Position numbers and translations under genes: made by a program. The notes below the pieces were generated by a model, which saw nothing but the letters and a program-made list of their open reading frames with translations, had not been told where the DNA came from and did no database searches. Below, piece after piece: positions 1 to 6,923 of a stretch of DNA of 23,627 nt. The stretch lies in the IMG/VR virus record IMGVR_UViG_3300023170_000174, positions 1-23,627 of that record. One strand, 5' to 3'. Source of the stretch: a virus. Numbering within the stretch: position 1 is the stretch's first letter; every line of letters begins with the position of its first letter.

Positions 1-409
1 CCATAATTTGTTTATTGGTTTGTCCAGTAATAATACCTCTTAACATTGCATTTTTTAGTTGATCCGAATATTGTCTTACTTGTCCAGTTAAATAAGTCAA
101 TTCAAACTCTTTTAATTGTCTTAAAGTATCGACACTTGCTGCTGGAACTTGTGCTAATTGTCTTCTATTCAGTTCTCCAAAGATTGATGTAATCTCGTCG
201 TCATAATTACGACTAACTCTTGATAAAAGTTGAGTATAACCCAACTGTTCCATTTCAGCAAAGAAGTCGATTTGTTTTGCTAATTGCAATACTTCGGTAT
301 CACTTAATCGTGATAATCCAACGATTACATTGTCTAATTTGTCAAATAACTCTTGTTGTATCTTGGCTAATTCTTCATTGTAGAAGTCTAAATTAGCCAA
401 CTCGTTCAC
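1..409 (-). CDS. Minor head / head morphogenesis protein, N-terminal part (cut by window edge)
   Basis: An open frame of 136 codons runs off the left edge. It follows the portal gene and overlaps its end by 17 bases, which is the usual place for the SPP1 gp7-like minor head protein that acts in capsid assembly and DNA ejection. The visible part is helical and polar and ends with the motif GIITGQTNKQIM, which resembles the ITGxxxxxI turn of this family. No ATG lies near the front. The chosen start is GTG at 409; TTG at 400 has a better spaced AGG upstream and is an alternative. The catalytic or zinc regions of some family members would lie outside the window. The family call rests mainly on position and the TGQT motif. 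Confidence 0.6.
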   Translation of the reverse strand, partial: MNELANLDFYNEELAKIQQELFDKLDNVIVGLSRLSDTEVLQLAKQIDFFAEMEQLGYTQLLSRVSRNYDDEITSIFGELNRRQLAQVPAASVDTLRQLKEFELTYLTGQVRQYSDQLKNAMLRGIITGQTNKQIM

Positions 410-1724
410 CTATTCTATCTAATATAGTTTGGGTTTCATTTGCTTGTTGAGGTTGTTCAGTATCAATCTGCTCAATGATCCCATCAATTTCTTCTTGTTC
501 TAAGTCAGGGTTTTTCTTTCTTAGATAAGATTGTCTTGTTTCTAAATTATTTTTAAATGCCCAATCATAGTATTTGATTTCTTCATCGGCACTCATTGGT
601 ACTTCTCTTTCTGCAAAGTCAATACTAAATTGATCTCCAAGATTAATACCACCTGATACTTCACAGATTCTTTGTGCAATTCTAAATTGTTCTTTTTCAA
701 AAGGACGATAGATTTGTTCTACATCACTTCTTAAAGCATCCATTAAATCTAATTGACTCATCTTTTTAGATAGTCCACTTTCCTGGCTCTTATCTGCCCA
801 ATTAATTCTAACATTGTTTGCTTGTGCAATAGAATCCACCATATACTTAGTAGATTCAATCATTGCCTGGACATTGGCATTAGGTGTCGCATAACTAAAG
901 TTAGCCCCTTCAGGTAACACTAAAGCTTTATCTTGTCCTAAAGTAATTCTTTGTTCAGAATCCAATCCTGTAAAGACTGGTTGTCCTAATTGGAATCTTC
1001 CATGCAAAGCAAGTTCAGTTAGCATAATATTAATGGATCGCATACCATTGACAAGATCACTTGCACCTTCTCTAAAGAAATCTCTTGTAAAAGGGTGTCT
1101 ATGGGCTATGTTAAATGGTAAGATATCTCCATAAGGGTTTCTATCGTTTGGCACAACAGAAGTAATCTTACCTCTTGATGATATCATAAAGTGTTTGCCT
1201 TCCATATCTTCAGTATCTTTTGACCAAAACATATATTGAGCATCTTCTGTTCTTGCTTGTAGTTGAGATTCTGCTTGGTACATAATAGCAAATGGCTCAT
1301 CATCTCCTGGTTTAAAGAATGGGGTAAAGAAGTGAATAGGACGATATTTTAATTTCTTTCTATTGTCGTCCCAATGGGTGTATAAAGCTTCTGTTCCTAA
1401 TAAATAGGTTAGTTGTTCAAATTGTTTCATTACACTATCTAAGCCACCAATGACTTCATTGTATTTGTCATTGTAACGAACTGGTGCTTGTTGATAGACA
1501 AGAGTTCTTCTTGAAATAATGTTTCGTACTAAGTTGATATACATAGGAGGTATTTGTGAAAGAGATTCACTATCAAAATATCCTTTAATATCGTTTTCTA
1601 AGTTTAACCCTTCATAGTAGTCTAAGAGTCGTTCTCTTTCTTCCATTTCCTTGTTATGTCCATCTTCTATGGTTTCCATTAACAAGCTATGTAACATCTT
1701 TTCAGTTAAATTGTAAATTATCAT
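393..1724 (-). CDS. Portal protein
   Basis: This 443-aa protein sits between the large terminase and the minor head gene, where siphoviruses encode the portal, the dodecameric ring at the capsid vertex through which DNA is packaged and which docks the tail. Its length fits the SPP1 gp6-like portal group. The N-terminal part (about residues 20-90) is charged and helical and includes YINLVRNIISRRTLVYQQ, typical of the portal wing and clip start. A long helical stretch near residues 290-350 (NNVRINWADKSQESGLSKKM) resembles the stem and crown helices. The C-terminus is Glu/Gln-rich. The start ATG is preceded by AAAAGG and overlaps the stop of the upstream small membrane gene as ATGA, suggesting translational coupling. 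Confidence 0.8.
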   Translation of the reverse strand: MIIYNLTEKMLHSLLMETIEDGHNKEMEERERLLDYYEGLNLENDIKGYFDSESLSQIPPMYINLVRNIISRRTLVYQQAPVRYNDKYNEVIGGLDSVMKQFEQLTYLLGTEALYTHWDDNRKKLKYRPIHFFTPFFKPGDDEPFAIMYQAESQLQARTEDAQYMFWSKDTEDMEGKHFMISSRGKITSVVPNDRNPYGDILPFNIAHRHPFTRDFFREGASDLVNGMRSINIMLTELALHGRFQLGQPVFTGLDSEQRITLGQDKALVLPEGANFSYATPNANVQAMIESTKYMVDSIAQANNVRINWADKSQESGLSKKMSQLDLMDALRSDVEQIYRPFEKEQFRIAQRICEVSGGINLGDQFSIDFAEREVPMSADEEIKYYDWAFKNNLETRQSYLRKKNPDLEQEEIDGIIEQIDTEQPQQANETQTILDRIGERVG

Positions 1725-1900
1725 GATTCGTACCTTTTATAAAATTTTTGTTCTTGAGTTTCCACTAATCTATCCTGGAAATCTCGTATCATCTCCCTAC
1801 TTAGTTCTTCTTCTTTTATACTTAATCGGTGTCCCCACATGATAGCCCCAGTCATACTTAGGATCACCCCAACACATAGTCCTAAGATAAACATTACCAT
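1721..1900 (-). CDS. Small membrane protein between terminase and portal (59 aa)
   Basis: This 59-codon gene overlaps the terminase end by 7 bases and the portal start by 4 bases (ATGA). Its ATG is preceded by AAAGG with a 7-base gap. The product has a single hydrophobic segment at residues 3-22 (MFILGLCVGVILSMTGAIMW), then a charged, probably coiled-coil tail rich in Glu, Arg and Gln. A type I or signal-anchor inner-membrane protein is the simplest reading. Both overlaps and the ribosome binding site support it as a real gene. The function is unknown. A spanin- or holin-like lysis role is possible but not supported by position. Confidence 0.7.
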   Translation of the reverse strand: MVMFILGLCVGVILSMTGAIMWGHRLSIKEEELSREMIRDFQDRLVETQEQKFYKRYES

Positions 1901-3087
1901 TCGATTGCCTTTGCTTGTCCTTTGAATCCATAACGATATTCAATCGGATACATTAAACCATCTAAGAAGTGAGATAAGGTTTCTGTCTTTAGGATTTGTC
2001 CATTCTCTAAAGTACATAACTCTAAATCCCTAATTAGATTCTTACATTTTGGATTCACAAATAGTTTATGTTTTCCTGTGGCATCTTCTAACATTCTATT
2101 TAAAGCATTCATTCTGTCCTTTTGAGTTGGATTGGCTTTTTTACTAATCACAGTAAACCCTGCTTCTTGTAAGATAATATGATCTGACTTGGTAGAGTTC
2201 GAAGTTCTTGCTTTACCAGCTGGATCAGGATAACAAGGAAGTCCAGGTGCTATTTGTTTCATTCGTTGTGCCAATTCAAATGTGTTACTATTTTGTAATC
2301 CAATCTCATCAAAAACATAGATTTCTCCTGCTGTGTTTTCACACATCAATACAGCAGTCATATAACTTGCTACCCCAAAGTCCACACCCCAAAACATTCT
2401 TGGACTTTTCTCCATTACTTTACAATGGATATCTCTATTAAAGTTATAAGCTACTCTATTCGCAGCAGTAAGAAATGATGCTTCATATTCTTGTTGAAAA
2501 GTTCTTTTATCTAAATTCTTTTTGGCATTCTCTACTTCTTCTGCCGAAATAAAGCCACCATCTAAGGTAGTAAACTGCCAGGACTTATAATCTCCACCTT
2601 CTGATTGTCCTTTGACAAATAGATCATAAAAGTGGTTTTGAACTCCAGTTGGAGTCCCTACAAATAATGCTGATCCTTTGGTTTCAGCTAAAGTTGGTTG
2701 GATAATTTCTCCCCATACATTTTCTTTCATATAACTGTACTCATCAAGTACTACCATTGTTGTAGAAATCCCACGAAGTGAGTCGGGTTTGTCTGCACCT
2801 TTGAGTTCGACTTTTGCTCCATTACTAAGTGTAATTGATAATTCAGTTTCATTGATAGATACTTGCTTACCTGCAAAAATGTTTTTGAGGATACTCCAAG
2901 ATACCATTTTAGCTTGTCTATATGTAGGAAAGATAACCCATCTTCTTTCATTCGCTTTAAAAGGTTTGTGCAATAGGTACATAAGCGAGAAATAACTCTT
3001 ACCCCATCTTCTACCACTACAAATGACTTTATATCTTGTAGGATCTTGGAGAATTGATTTCCTGGTTGCATCAATTGTCCAATCCAT
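1894..3087 (-). CDS. terL: Terminase large subunit (packaging ATPase and nuclease)
   Basis: This 397-aa protein is the motor that pumps DNA into the prohead and cuts the concatemer. The ATPase domain shows Walker A CSGRRWGKS (residues 23-31), Walker B MVVLDE with the catalytic Glu at 116, and a coupling motif GTPTG (144-148). The RNase H-like nuclease domain carries the expected acidic residues: Asp236 in GVDFG, Asp288 in YPDPAG and Asp376 in HFLDGL. Its size is at the compact end of the family but all motifs are present, so it looks intact. It overlaps the small subunit gene upstream by 17 bases and the small membrane gene downstream by 7 bases. Confidence 0.95.
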   Translation of the reverse strand: MDWTIDATRKSILQDPTRYKVICSGRRWGKSYFSLMYLLHKPFKANERRWVIFPTYRQAKMVSWSILKNIFAGKQVSINETELSITLSNGAKVELKGADKPDSLRGISTTMVVLDEYSYMKENVWGEIIQPTLAETKGSALFVGTPTGVQNHFYDLFVKGQSEGGDYKSWQFTTLDGGFISAEEVENAKKNLDKRTFQQEYEASFLTAANRVAYNFNRDIHCKVMEKSPRMFWGVDFGVASYMTAVLMCENTAGEIYVFDEIGLQNSNTFELAQRMKQIAPGLPCYPDPAGKARTSNSTKSDHIILQEAGFTVISKKANPTQKDRMNALNRMLEDATGKHKLFVNPKCKNLIRDLELCTLENGQILKTETLSHFLDGLMYPIEYRYGFKGQAKAIEW

Positions 3088-3424
3088 CTATATCAAATAC
3101 CTTAATTGGCTCATCTGAAATATCTTTAATCCCTATACTTTGACTCGGTTTACCCAACACTCGGTCTGCCAGGAAGTTAATTGCAGTCATATTCCCATCT
3201 AATGCTTCTTCATATACCTTAGCAACAACTGCTTCTAACATAGTCTTTTTATCTTCAAGTTCTACATTAGCAAGATTGGTGATATATTCATTTAGGGCAA
3301 ATCCTGATTTAGGTCGCCCATTAGGGTTTCCTGATTGCCCTTTTTTCCATTGGTGTTTTACCAAATGATCTTTGTTGCTGTTTTTTTGCTGTTTTACAGC
3401 AGTTTTCGTTTTAGCTGCAGCCAA
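3071..3424 (-). CDS. Terminase small subunit-like DUF5681 protein, TTG start
   Basis: This 117-aa protein directly precedes the large terminase. It has a very basic N-terminus and the motif KKGQSGNPNGRPKSG (about residues 28-42), the signature of DUF5681, a domain often found at the front of phage genes next to terL and likely to bind DNA. The remaining helical part would serve in oligomerisation. The frame is closed by an in-frame TGA three codons upstream and has no ATG before residue 62, so the start must be a rare codon. TTG at 3424 follows GGGGTG at suitable distance. The gene heads the packaging and head operon. The small terminase role is inferred from domain and position. Confidence 0.75.
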   Translation of the reverse strand: MAAAKTKTAVKQQKNSNKDHLVKHQWKKGQSGNPNGRPKSGFALNEYITNLANVELEDKKTMLEAVVAKVYEEALDGNMTAINFLADRVLGKPSQSIGIKDISDEPIKVFDIDGLDN

Positions 3425-3455
3425 ACTTAATCACCCCATATTGTTGAAGGTTATG

Positions 3456-3471
3456 TTCGTTATGAAACGAA
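3456..3471 (-). promoter_or_regulatory. Small hairpin in the terminase operon leader
   Basis: A perfect 6-bp inverted repeat (TTCGTT, loop ATGA on the plus strand, AACGAA) lies in the predicted 5' leader of the packaging operon, about 32 bases before the TTG start. It could protect the transcript, affect translation, or be a protein site. It has no T-run, so it is not a terminator. Confidence 0.3.
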
Positions 3472-3496
3472 AGTGTGGGACTTATGATTGCCCTCT

Positions 3497-3525
3497 ACTA
3501 TATAGGGTAAAAGACTACAAGAATC
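3497..3525 (-). promoter_or_regulatory. Candidate promoter of the packaging/head operon
   Basis: On the minus strand a TATAGT -10-like hexamer (3502 to 3497) lies about 70 bases upstream of the terminase TTG start. No recognisable -35 hexamer is found 15-18 bases further upstream. Instead the spacer holds one copy of a repeated decamer (TTGTAGTCTT). This is the pattern expected of an activator-dependent late promoter. It lies just downstream of the terminator that closes the preceding operon, so a promoter in this 170-base gap is needed. The exact hexamer is uncertain. Confidence 0.4.
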
Positions 3526-3597
3526 GCTTGTTTTAAGCTTATGATTTAGTGTAAGTGTTGATATTACTAAGAAAAAAAAGTTTTATTAAGACTACAA
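3511..3597 (-). repeat. Direct repeat pair TTGTAGTCTT upstream of the terminase operon
   Basis: The decamer TTGTAGTCTT (minus strand; AAGACTACAA on plus) occurs at 3511-3520 and 3588-3597, with starts 77 bases apart. One copy overlaps the candidate -35/spacer region and the other touches the upstream terminator. I noticed no further copy in the window. They may be binding sites for a regulator of late transcription or for the terminase. Confidence 0.35.
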
Positions 3598-3621
3598 AAA
3601 ACCCCTAATTAAAGGGGTTTT
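3591..3621 (-). terminator. Rho-independent terminator closing the methyltransferase/nuclease operon
   Basis: A 9-bp stem (AAAACCCCT / AGGGGTTTT, 3598-3621) with a six-base loop AATTAA is followed on the minus strand by a T-run. It lies 77 bases after the stop of the 218-aa gene. On the plus strand the T-run is only four bases, so it acts mainly on leftward transcripts. The interval from 3622 to 3698 is AT-rich and shows nothing else. Confidence 0.85.
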
Positions 3622-3698
3622 CTGCTTGTTTAATGTATAACCAATATGTTATTATTAATATAAGAAACATATTAAAATAGTTATTATAATAGATTATG

Positions 3699-4355
3699 TC
3701 AATAAAATAACGAAATTATTTTTTCAGGTAAATCATGGGTAAAGTTATATACCTTCATATCTTTAGGTAGTTCATTGATATAATATCGGTAGCCATACTT
3801 CTTTATAGTTTCTGTGCTAAAGTCTTCGATTAAGACAAATTCTCCTAATTCTATTTCTTGGGGAGAGAATAGTATGATTTCAGGGTGGATCAGATTTAAT
3901 TGCAATAGATGACTGTTATTGGTTATCATCTTTTTGGCTTTATGTTCTTTTATATGAAAGTAGGGTATGTTTGCATATAAGGATTGTACTTCCATTGAAA
4001 TCGTTTTGTTTTGGTAGGTAATTTTAAAGTCAGGTTTAGAACTAATTTCTTTTCGTAATACTCTTATAATTCTATCTTTATCGTGATTGTCAAATTGTAA
4101 AGTTAAGTCATTATAGGTAGGCATCATAAATAAGTAGGCAAATAAATCTTCTACTAACCACCCTCTACATATATCGATAAAGTGTTCTTGGGGAGTTCTA
4201 TTGTCTTGTATGTATGCCATTTCTTGATCTAATTGATTATCAATGGTTTCTAATTGGTTTTTATATTCCTGGTATTTAAGTCTTAGATAATTATGATATT
4301 CTTTTTTTTCTGAAAGATTATATAGGGATTGATATGCTTTATCTAATTTATTCAT
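3699..4355 (-). CDS. PD-(D/E)XK-like nuclease of unknown role
   Basis: I do not recognise a named family for this 218-aa protein, but its middle part fits the PD-(D/E)XK nuclease core. A helix with Glu69 (GWLVEDLFAYLF) is followed by a Pro108-Asp109 strand (SKPDFKITYQNK), then Glu122-Val-Gln124 (ISMEVQS), then a lysine-rich helix (HIKEHKAKKM). The usual Lys of the E-x-K motif is Gln124, a variant in which a lysine from the following helix may substitute. The N-terminal 50 residues look coiled-coil. It is the last gene of the methyltransferase, HTH and HNH operon and is followed by a terminator. It could be a restriction-like or repair nuclease, or a packaging accessory. The fold call is by eye only. 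Confidence 0.5.
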   Translation of the reverse strand: MNKLDKAYQSLYNLSEKKEYHNYLRLKYQEYKNQLETIDNQLDQEMAYIQDNRTPQEHFIDICRGWLVEDLFAYLFMMPTYNDLTLQFDNHDKDRIIRVLRKEISSKPDFKITYQNKTISMEVQSLYANIPYFHIKEHKAKKMITNNSHLLQLNLIHPEIILFSPQEIELGEFVLIEDFSTETIKKYGYRYYINELPKDMKVYNFTHDLPEKIISLFY

Positions 4356-4369
4356 TGATTCATATTTCG

Positions 4370-4885
4370 TTATTCTTGCTCATTTTCTTGTTGTGCTAAT
4401 ATCTTGTCAGTAATATTGATTTGTTTTCTTTGGTAGTTCAATATTTTTTCTACTCGTTCTAAGAAATCTGTAAACAACATTTTACCCTTCATATAATTAC
4501 AATTAGCATGGGTAGGGTGCATATTACTTAGATTATTATTAATCCCTTGTGATTTTGGATAGATATGGTCTAAGTCATATGTGTCGTGTAAGATATCTAA
4601 TTTATCTCCACAGATGTAACAAAATGCTTTTTTAGAAGTATGTTCAATTAAATCTTGGGTAGACATTCCTTTTATATCGAATTCTCTTTGAACTTTTCTT
4701 CTAAATCTTGATTCAGGTTTTTGTCTATATTGTTTTGTTCTTTTCTTTTGTTTTTCTTTACCATCTTTTGAAAACCAATAATTTAGTGTTCCTTTACTAA
4801 TACCAAGTTCTTTATTAATTCTTCTATAAGAATAACCTTGTTCTCGCATTTTAAATGCTTGGTATTGTATTTCAGGATCAATCAT
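4370..4885 (-). CDS. HNH endonuclease with N-terminal helix-turn-helix
   Basis: This 171-aa protein has two parts. Residues 8-38 (KMREQGYSYRRINKELGISK, then TLNYWF) read as a helix-turn-helix for DNA targeting. A basic linker follows. Residues 89-134 form an HNH nuclease: Cys89-x2-Cys92, the catalytic DLDHIYP (Asp106-His107), Asn121 in LSNMHP, His126, and the second zinc pair region ending NCNYMKGK (Cys129). All key residues are present, so it should be active on double-stranded DNA. It overlaps the preceding HTH gene by 8 bases. HNH proteins beside terminase genes can assist packaging cuts. Others are free-standing homing endonucleases or restriction enzymes, and the HTH-HNH layout fits either. 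Confidence 0.85.
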   Translation of the reverse strand: MIDPEIQYQAFKMREQGYSYRRINKELGISKGTLNYWFSKDGKEKQKKRTKQYRQKPESRFRRKVQREFDIKGMSTQDLIEHTSKKAFCYICGDKLDILHDTYDLDHIYPKSQGINNNLSNMHPTHANCNYMKGKMLFTDFLERVEKILNYQRKQINITDKILAQQENEQE

Positions 4886-5174
4886 CTTCTAACTTTGCTT
4901 TCAGTCTTGAAGCTTCTGCAGCTAATTTTTTAGTGGCTCTTTCAAAATAGGTTTTAGCAGTAGATTCGGTAATCCCCATATTGTAAGCAATATCGCCAAA
5001 AGGTTTCATAGTCAATGCTCGTTCTATAAAAACTTGATATTCTTGATCTGATAGTTGCCTACCACCTATTACTCCAGTTAAGGTATATCGAAGTTGTTTG
5101 ATGATTCGTTGTTGTTCTACTTCGATTTCATCAATCAAGTCTTGATACCCTTTTGCTTCGTTTTCTATATTCAA
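4878..5174 (-). CDS. Sigma-70 region 4 / LuxR-like HTH protein, possible late transcription regulator
   Basis: This 98-aa protein starts with an acidic coiled-coil stretch (residues 1-32) followed by a helix-turn-helix of sigma region 4 or LuxR type at residues 41-84. The motifs LSDQEYQVFIERAL and DIAYNMGITESTAKTYF carry the typical IA..MGI(T/S)..T pattern. Small proteins of this shape include ArpU/RinA-type late activators, which lie just upstream of the terminase genes, as here. It is tied into the operon by an ATGA overlap with the methyltransferase upstream and an 8-base overlap with the HNH gene downstream. It might instead regulate the methyltransferase/nuclease unit, as controller proteins do. 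DNA binding is well supported; the target is inference. Confidence 0.6.
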   Translation of the reverse strand: MNIENEAKGYQDLIDEIEVEQQRIIKQLRYTLTGVIGGRQLSDQEYQVFIERALTMKPFGDIAYNMGITESTAKTYFERATKKLAAEASRLKAKLEDD

Positions 5175-6406
5175 AATATTTCTCCCTGAACTTTAACTGC
5201 TTTTAATCTTGCTTCTGCTATATCACAATATTCTTGCTCTCTTTCTATGCCTATATAATTAAACCCTTGTTGCTTACAAGCGATTAATGTTGTTCCACTA
5301 CCTGCAAAGGGTTCTAATACGATTCCTTCTTTGGGTGTTACCAGTCTTACTAAATATTCCATTAGTTTTATTGGTTTTACTGTTGGGTGGTAGTTTTTTC
5401 TTAATTGAGATTTTCTGTTATTATCTCGTAAAGCACCCACACCTGCAAGTTTACCTTCAAAATCATCTAACCCCATATTTCGTTCTGCTTTACTTGCTTT
5501 GGCACAATAAAAGAATCTTGCTGCTGTTCCACCATTATCTCCAGTTATTTTAGGGTTTCTTTTTCCTATTCCACCAATTCCAAACATAGAATTTCCAGAA
5601 GTTATTTTACTTTTTTTCAAATTTCCTGCTTGTTTTGTTTCAGGAAATATCTCTAATACTTCTTCACTTCCATCGTGGATTATGTTTGCAGGGAATCTTC
5701 CTTGTGTTTTATCCCATTCTCCACCACCAAAGTTCTTTCCATATACTTTATTTTTGTCATTAGGTATATATTCTTTTTTTTCTTTATTAGTTCCTGTCCC
5801 AACTCTACACTCATCTATGTTTATTCCACCTGTGCCATGTGTTAAGACATTTTCTGCTACTGATGTGTTAAATGGTTTTCTTGCCATTACAATAGGTTCA
5901 TGTGCAGGTTTTAGTGCAGTTCCCCAACCTTCCCATTCTGAATTGCCTTTGGTTATTTCACCTTCTCTTGGCTCTCCAAATGCACCTGCACCTATCGTTG
6001 TTCTTTCTTCTGCAACTCTAACACCTTTTTGTGAATGAATTTTTTTTCCAACAACTTCTCTTTCGTTTCCTTGTAGTTTATCTACTGCTTTTCCAATATT
6101 ATGTGATTTTGGAAAGCCACTACCATATAACCACCCTAACATATCTCTTATTTCAAATCCAGCATCTTCTATATTGACTGCCATTCTATGATAAGTTCTA
6201 CTACCTGCAAATGATAATATATGCCCACCTGGTTTTAGGACACGATATACTTCTTTCCATAATTCTACTTGTGGAACATCATAATCCCAAGATTTGCCCA
6301 TAAAGGAAAGTCCATAAGGTGGGTCAGTAACTACACTATCAAAATAGTTATCTTCAAAGTCTTTTAGGACTTCTAAGCTATCTCCACAGATGATTTTATT
6401 TTTCAT
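5171..6406 (-). CDS. DNA methyltransferase, beta class (N6-adenine or N4-cytosine)
   Basis: This 411-aa enzyme transfers a methyl group from S-adenosylmethionine to an exocyclic amino group in DNA. The catalytic motif IV TDPPYG is at residues 27-32 and the cofactor motif I EPFAGSGTT is near the C-terminus (FAGSG at 367-371), an order that defines the beta class. HPTVKPIKLMEYLVRLVTP precedes motif I, as is usual. The long middle part (about 35-330) includes the target recognition region and ends with FFYCAKASKAERN. It appears complete. It heads an operon with a candidate promoter 50 bases upstream. ATG at 6406 has only a loose AACAGGG upstream. A role in protecting phage DNA from restriction is likely; a partner nuclease downstream is possible. 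Confidence 0.9.
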   Translation of the reverse strand: MKNKIICGDSLEVLKDFEDNYFDSVVTDPPYGLSFMGKSWDYDVPQVELWKEVYRVLKPGGHILSFAGSRTYHRMAVNIEDAGFEIRDMLGWLYGSGFPKSHNIGKAVDKLQGNEREVVGKKIHSQKGVRVAEERTTIGAGAFGEPREGEITKGNSEWEGWGTALKPAHEPIVMARKPFNTSVAENVLTHGTGGINIDECRVGTGTNKEKKEYIPNDKNKVYGKNFGGGEWDKTQGRFPANIIHDGSEEVLEIFPETKQAGNLKKSKITSGNSMFGIGGIGKRNPKITGDNGGTAARFFYCAKASKAERNMGLDDFEGKLAGVGALRDNNRKSQLRKNYHPTVKPIKLMEYLVRLVTPKEGIVLEPFAGSGTTLIACKQQGFNYIGIEREQEYCDIAEARLKAVKVQGEIF

Positions 6407-6459
6407 AATTTTTTTGCTACCCTGTTAATATTTTACAATTTTTGCTTACCTGTTCGTAA

Positions 6460-6489
6460 ATCATACCAACTTTTTAAATATTAAAACAA
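6460..6489 (-). promoter_or_regulatory. Candidate promoter for the methyltransferase/HTH/HNH operon
   Basis: On the minus strand, TTGTTT (6489-6484) and TATGAT (6465-6460) are separated by 18 bases, and TGG before the -10 makes an extended -10 element. Transcription would start near 6453, giving a leader of about 47 bases before the methyltransferase ATG. The 157-base gap it occupies is unusually large for this compact region, which supports a regulatory role. Confidence 0.45.
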
Positions 6490-6550
6490 GTGAATCTCGT
6501 GGATTGGATACCACGATGTGTCCTTGTTCACATATTTGGGTAGCAATCAT
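6461..6550 (-). CDS. Possible 29-aa peptide in the intercistronic gap (doubtful)
   Basis: A short frame starting MIATQICEQGHIVVSN follows the stop of the replication-organiser-like gene, with AAAGG ten bases before its ATG. It ends at a TGA that overlaps another ATG (a further 15-codon frame, 6417-6464). The N-terminal reading has some feel of a truncated nuclease-fold start, but the same stretch holds the inverted repeat and candidate promoter, so it may be non-coding. No function can be given. Confidence 0.25.
   Translation of the reverse strand: MIATQICEQGHIVVSNPRDSLVLIFKKLV
6497..6516. repeat. Inverted repeat upstream of the methyltransferase promoter
   Basis: A perfect 6-bp inverted repeat (TCGTGG, 8-base spacer, CCACGA) lies immediately upstream of the candidate -35 element. 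Its GC content stands out from the AT-rich surroundings. It could be an operator or a small stem-loop in the transcript of the early operon. It has no T-run. Confidence 0.35.
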
Positions 6551-6563
6551 AAATACTTTACCT

Positions 6564-6923
6564 TTAAAAATCTTCCACTAATTCAGGGAAATGTTGATCT
6601 AATCCCTTGTTTACAATTCGTTCTATGATTCTTTTATGCACAACTGCTTGGGGTTTTAAAGTTCCATATTGAAAGCTAATATAGTTCTTTAAAAGATATT
6701 GACTATCATCAACAGCTATCATTCCAAGTTTTTCTTTAATGATTTCAGGTATTTCTCCATTGAATCCATTGCATTCAAATTTAATTCTTTGTGGATCATA
6801 TTCCCAAAAGCCATCAAAAGAACAATTAGAAACTATAAATAACCACAATACTTTTTCTTTTGCAGTTAGTTGTCTAAACCATTGTTTAGTGAATATATCT
6901 TTATCTAAGAATGCCTTTTTCAT
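6564..6923 (-). CDS. Phage replication-organiser-like winged-helix protein (N-terminal domain only)
   Basis: The 119-aa product begins MKKAFLDKDIFTKQWFRQL and continues VLWLFIVSNCSFDGFWEYDP, which resembles the N-terminal winged-helix domain of phage replication initiator or replisome-organiser proteins that bind the origin. Full-length relatives usually carry a second domain of about 100 residues or more that contacts the host helicase loader; this one stops after the first domain. The ribosome binding site is strong (ACAAAGGAGA, 8 bases before ATG). It follows the zinc-ribbon genes with a 23-base overlap and is the last well-supported gene of the early operon. It could be a minimal initiator for the origin-like region at 11.6 kb or a DNA-binding regulator derived from one. 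Confidence 0.5.
   Translation of the reverse strand: MKKAFLDKDIFTKQWFRQLTAKEKVLWLFIVSNCSFDGFWEYDPQRIKFECNGFNGEIPEIIKEKLGMIAVDDSQYLLKNYISFQYGTLKPQAVVHKRIIERIVNKGLDQHFPELVEDF

Noticed and set aside
2751-3074. 107-codon minus-strand frame overlapping the large terminase
   Set aside because: It is out of frame with the Walker-motif protein that occupies the same bases.
3598-3621. Terminator hairpins as attachment or transposon ends
   Set aside because: The hairpins at 3598 and 11963 have the stem, loop and T-run of rho-independent terminators, and no transposase or integrase is present.
5682-6038. 118-codon plus-strand frame inside the methyltransferase
   Set aside because: It is antisense to a clear methyltransferase with conserved motifs and has no ribosome binding site.
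6417-6550. Frameshifted nuclease relic in the gap before the methyltransferase
   Set aside because: The 29-aa frame begins somewhat like a nuclease fold, but neither other frame continues it beyond a few codons.
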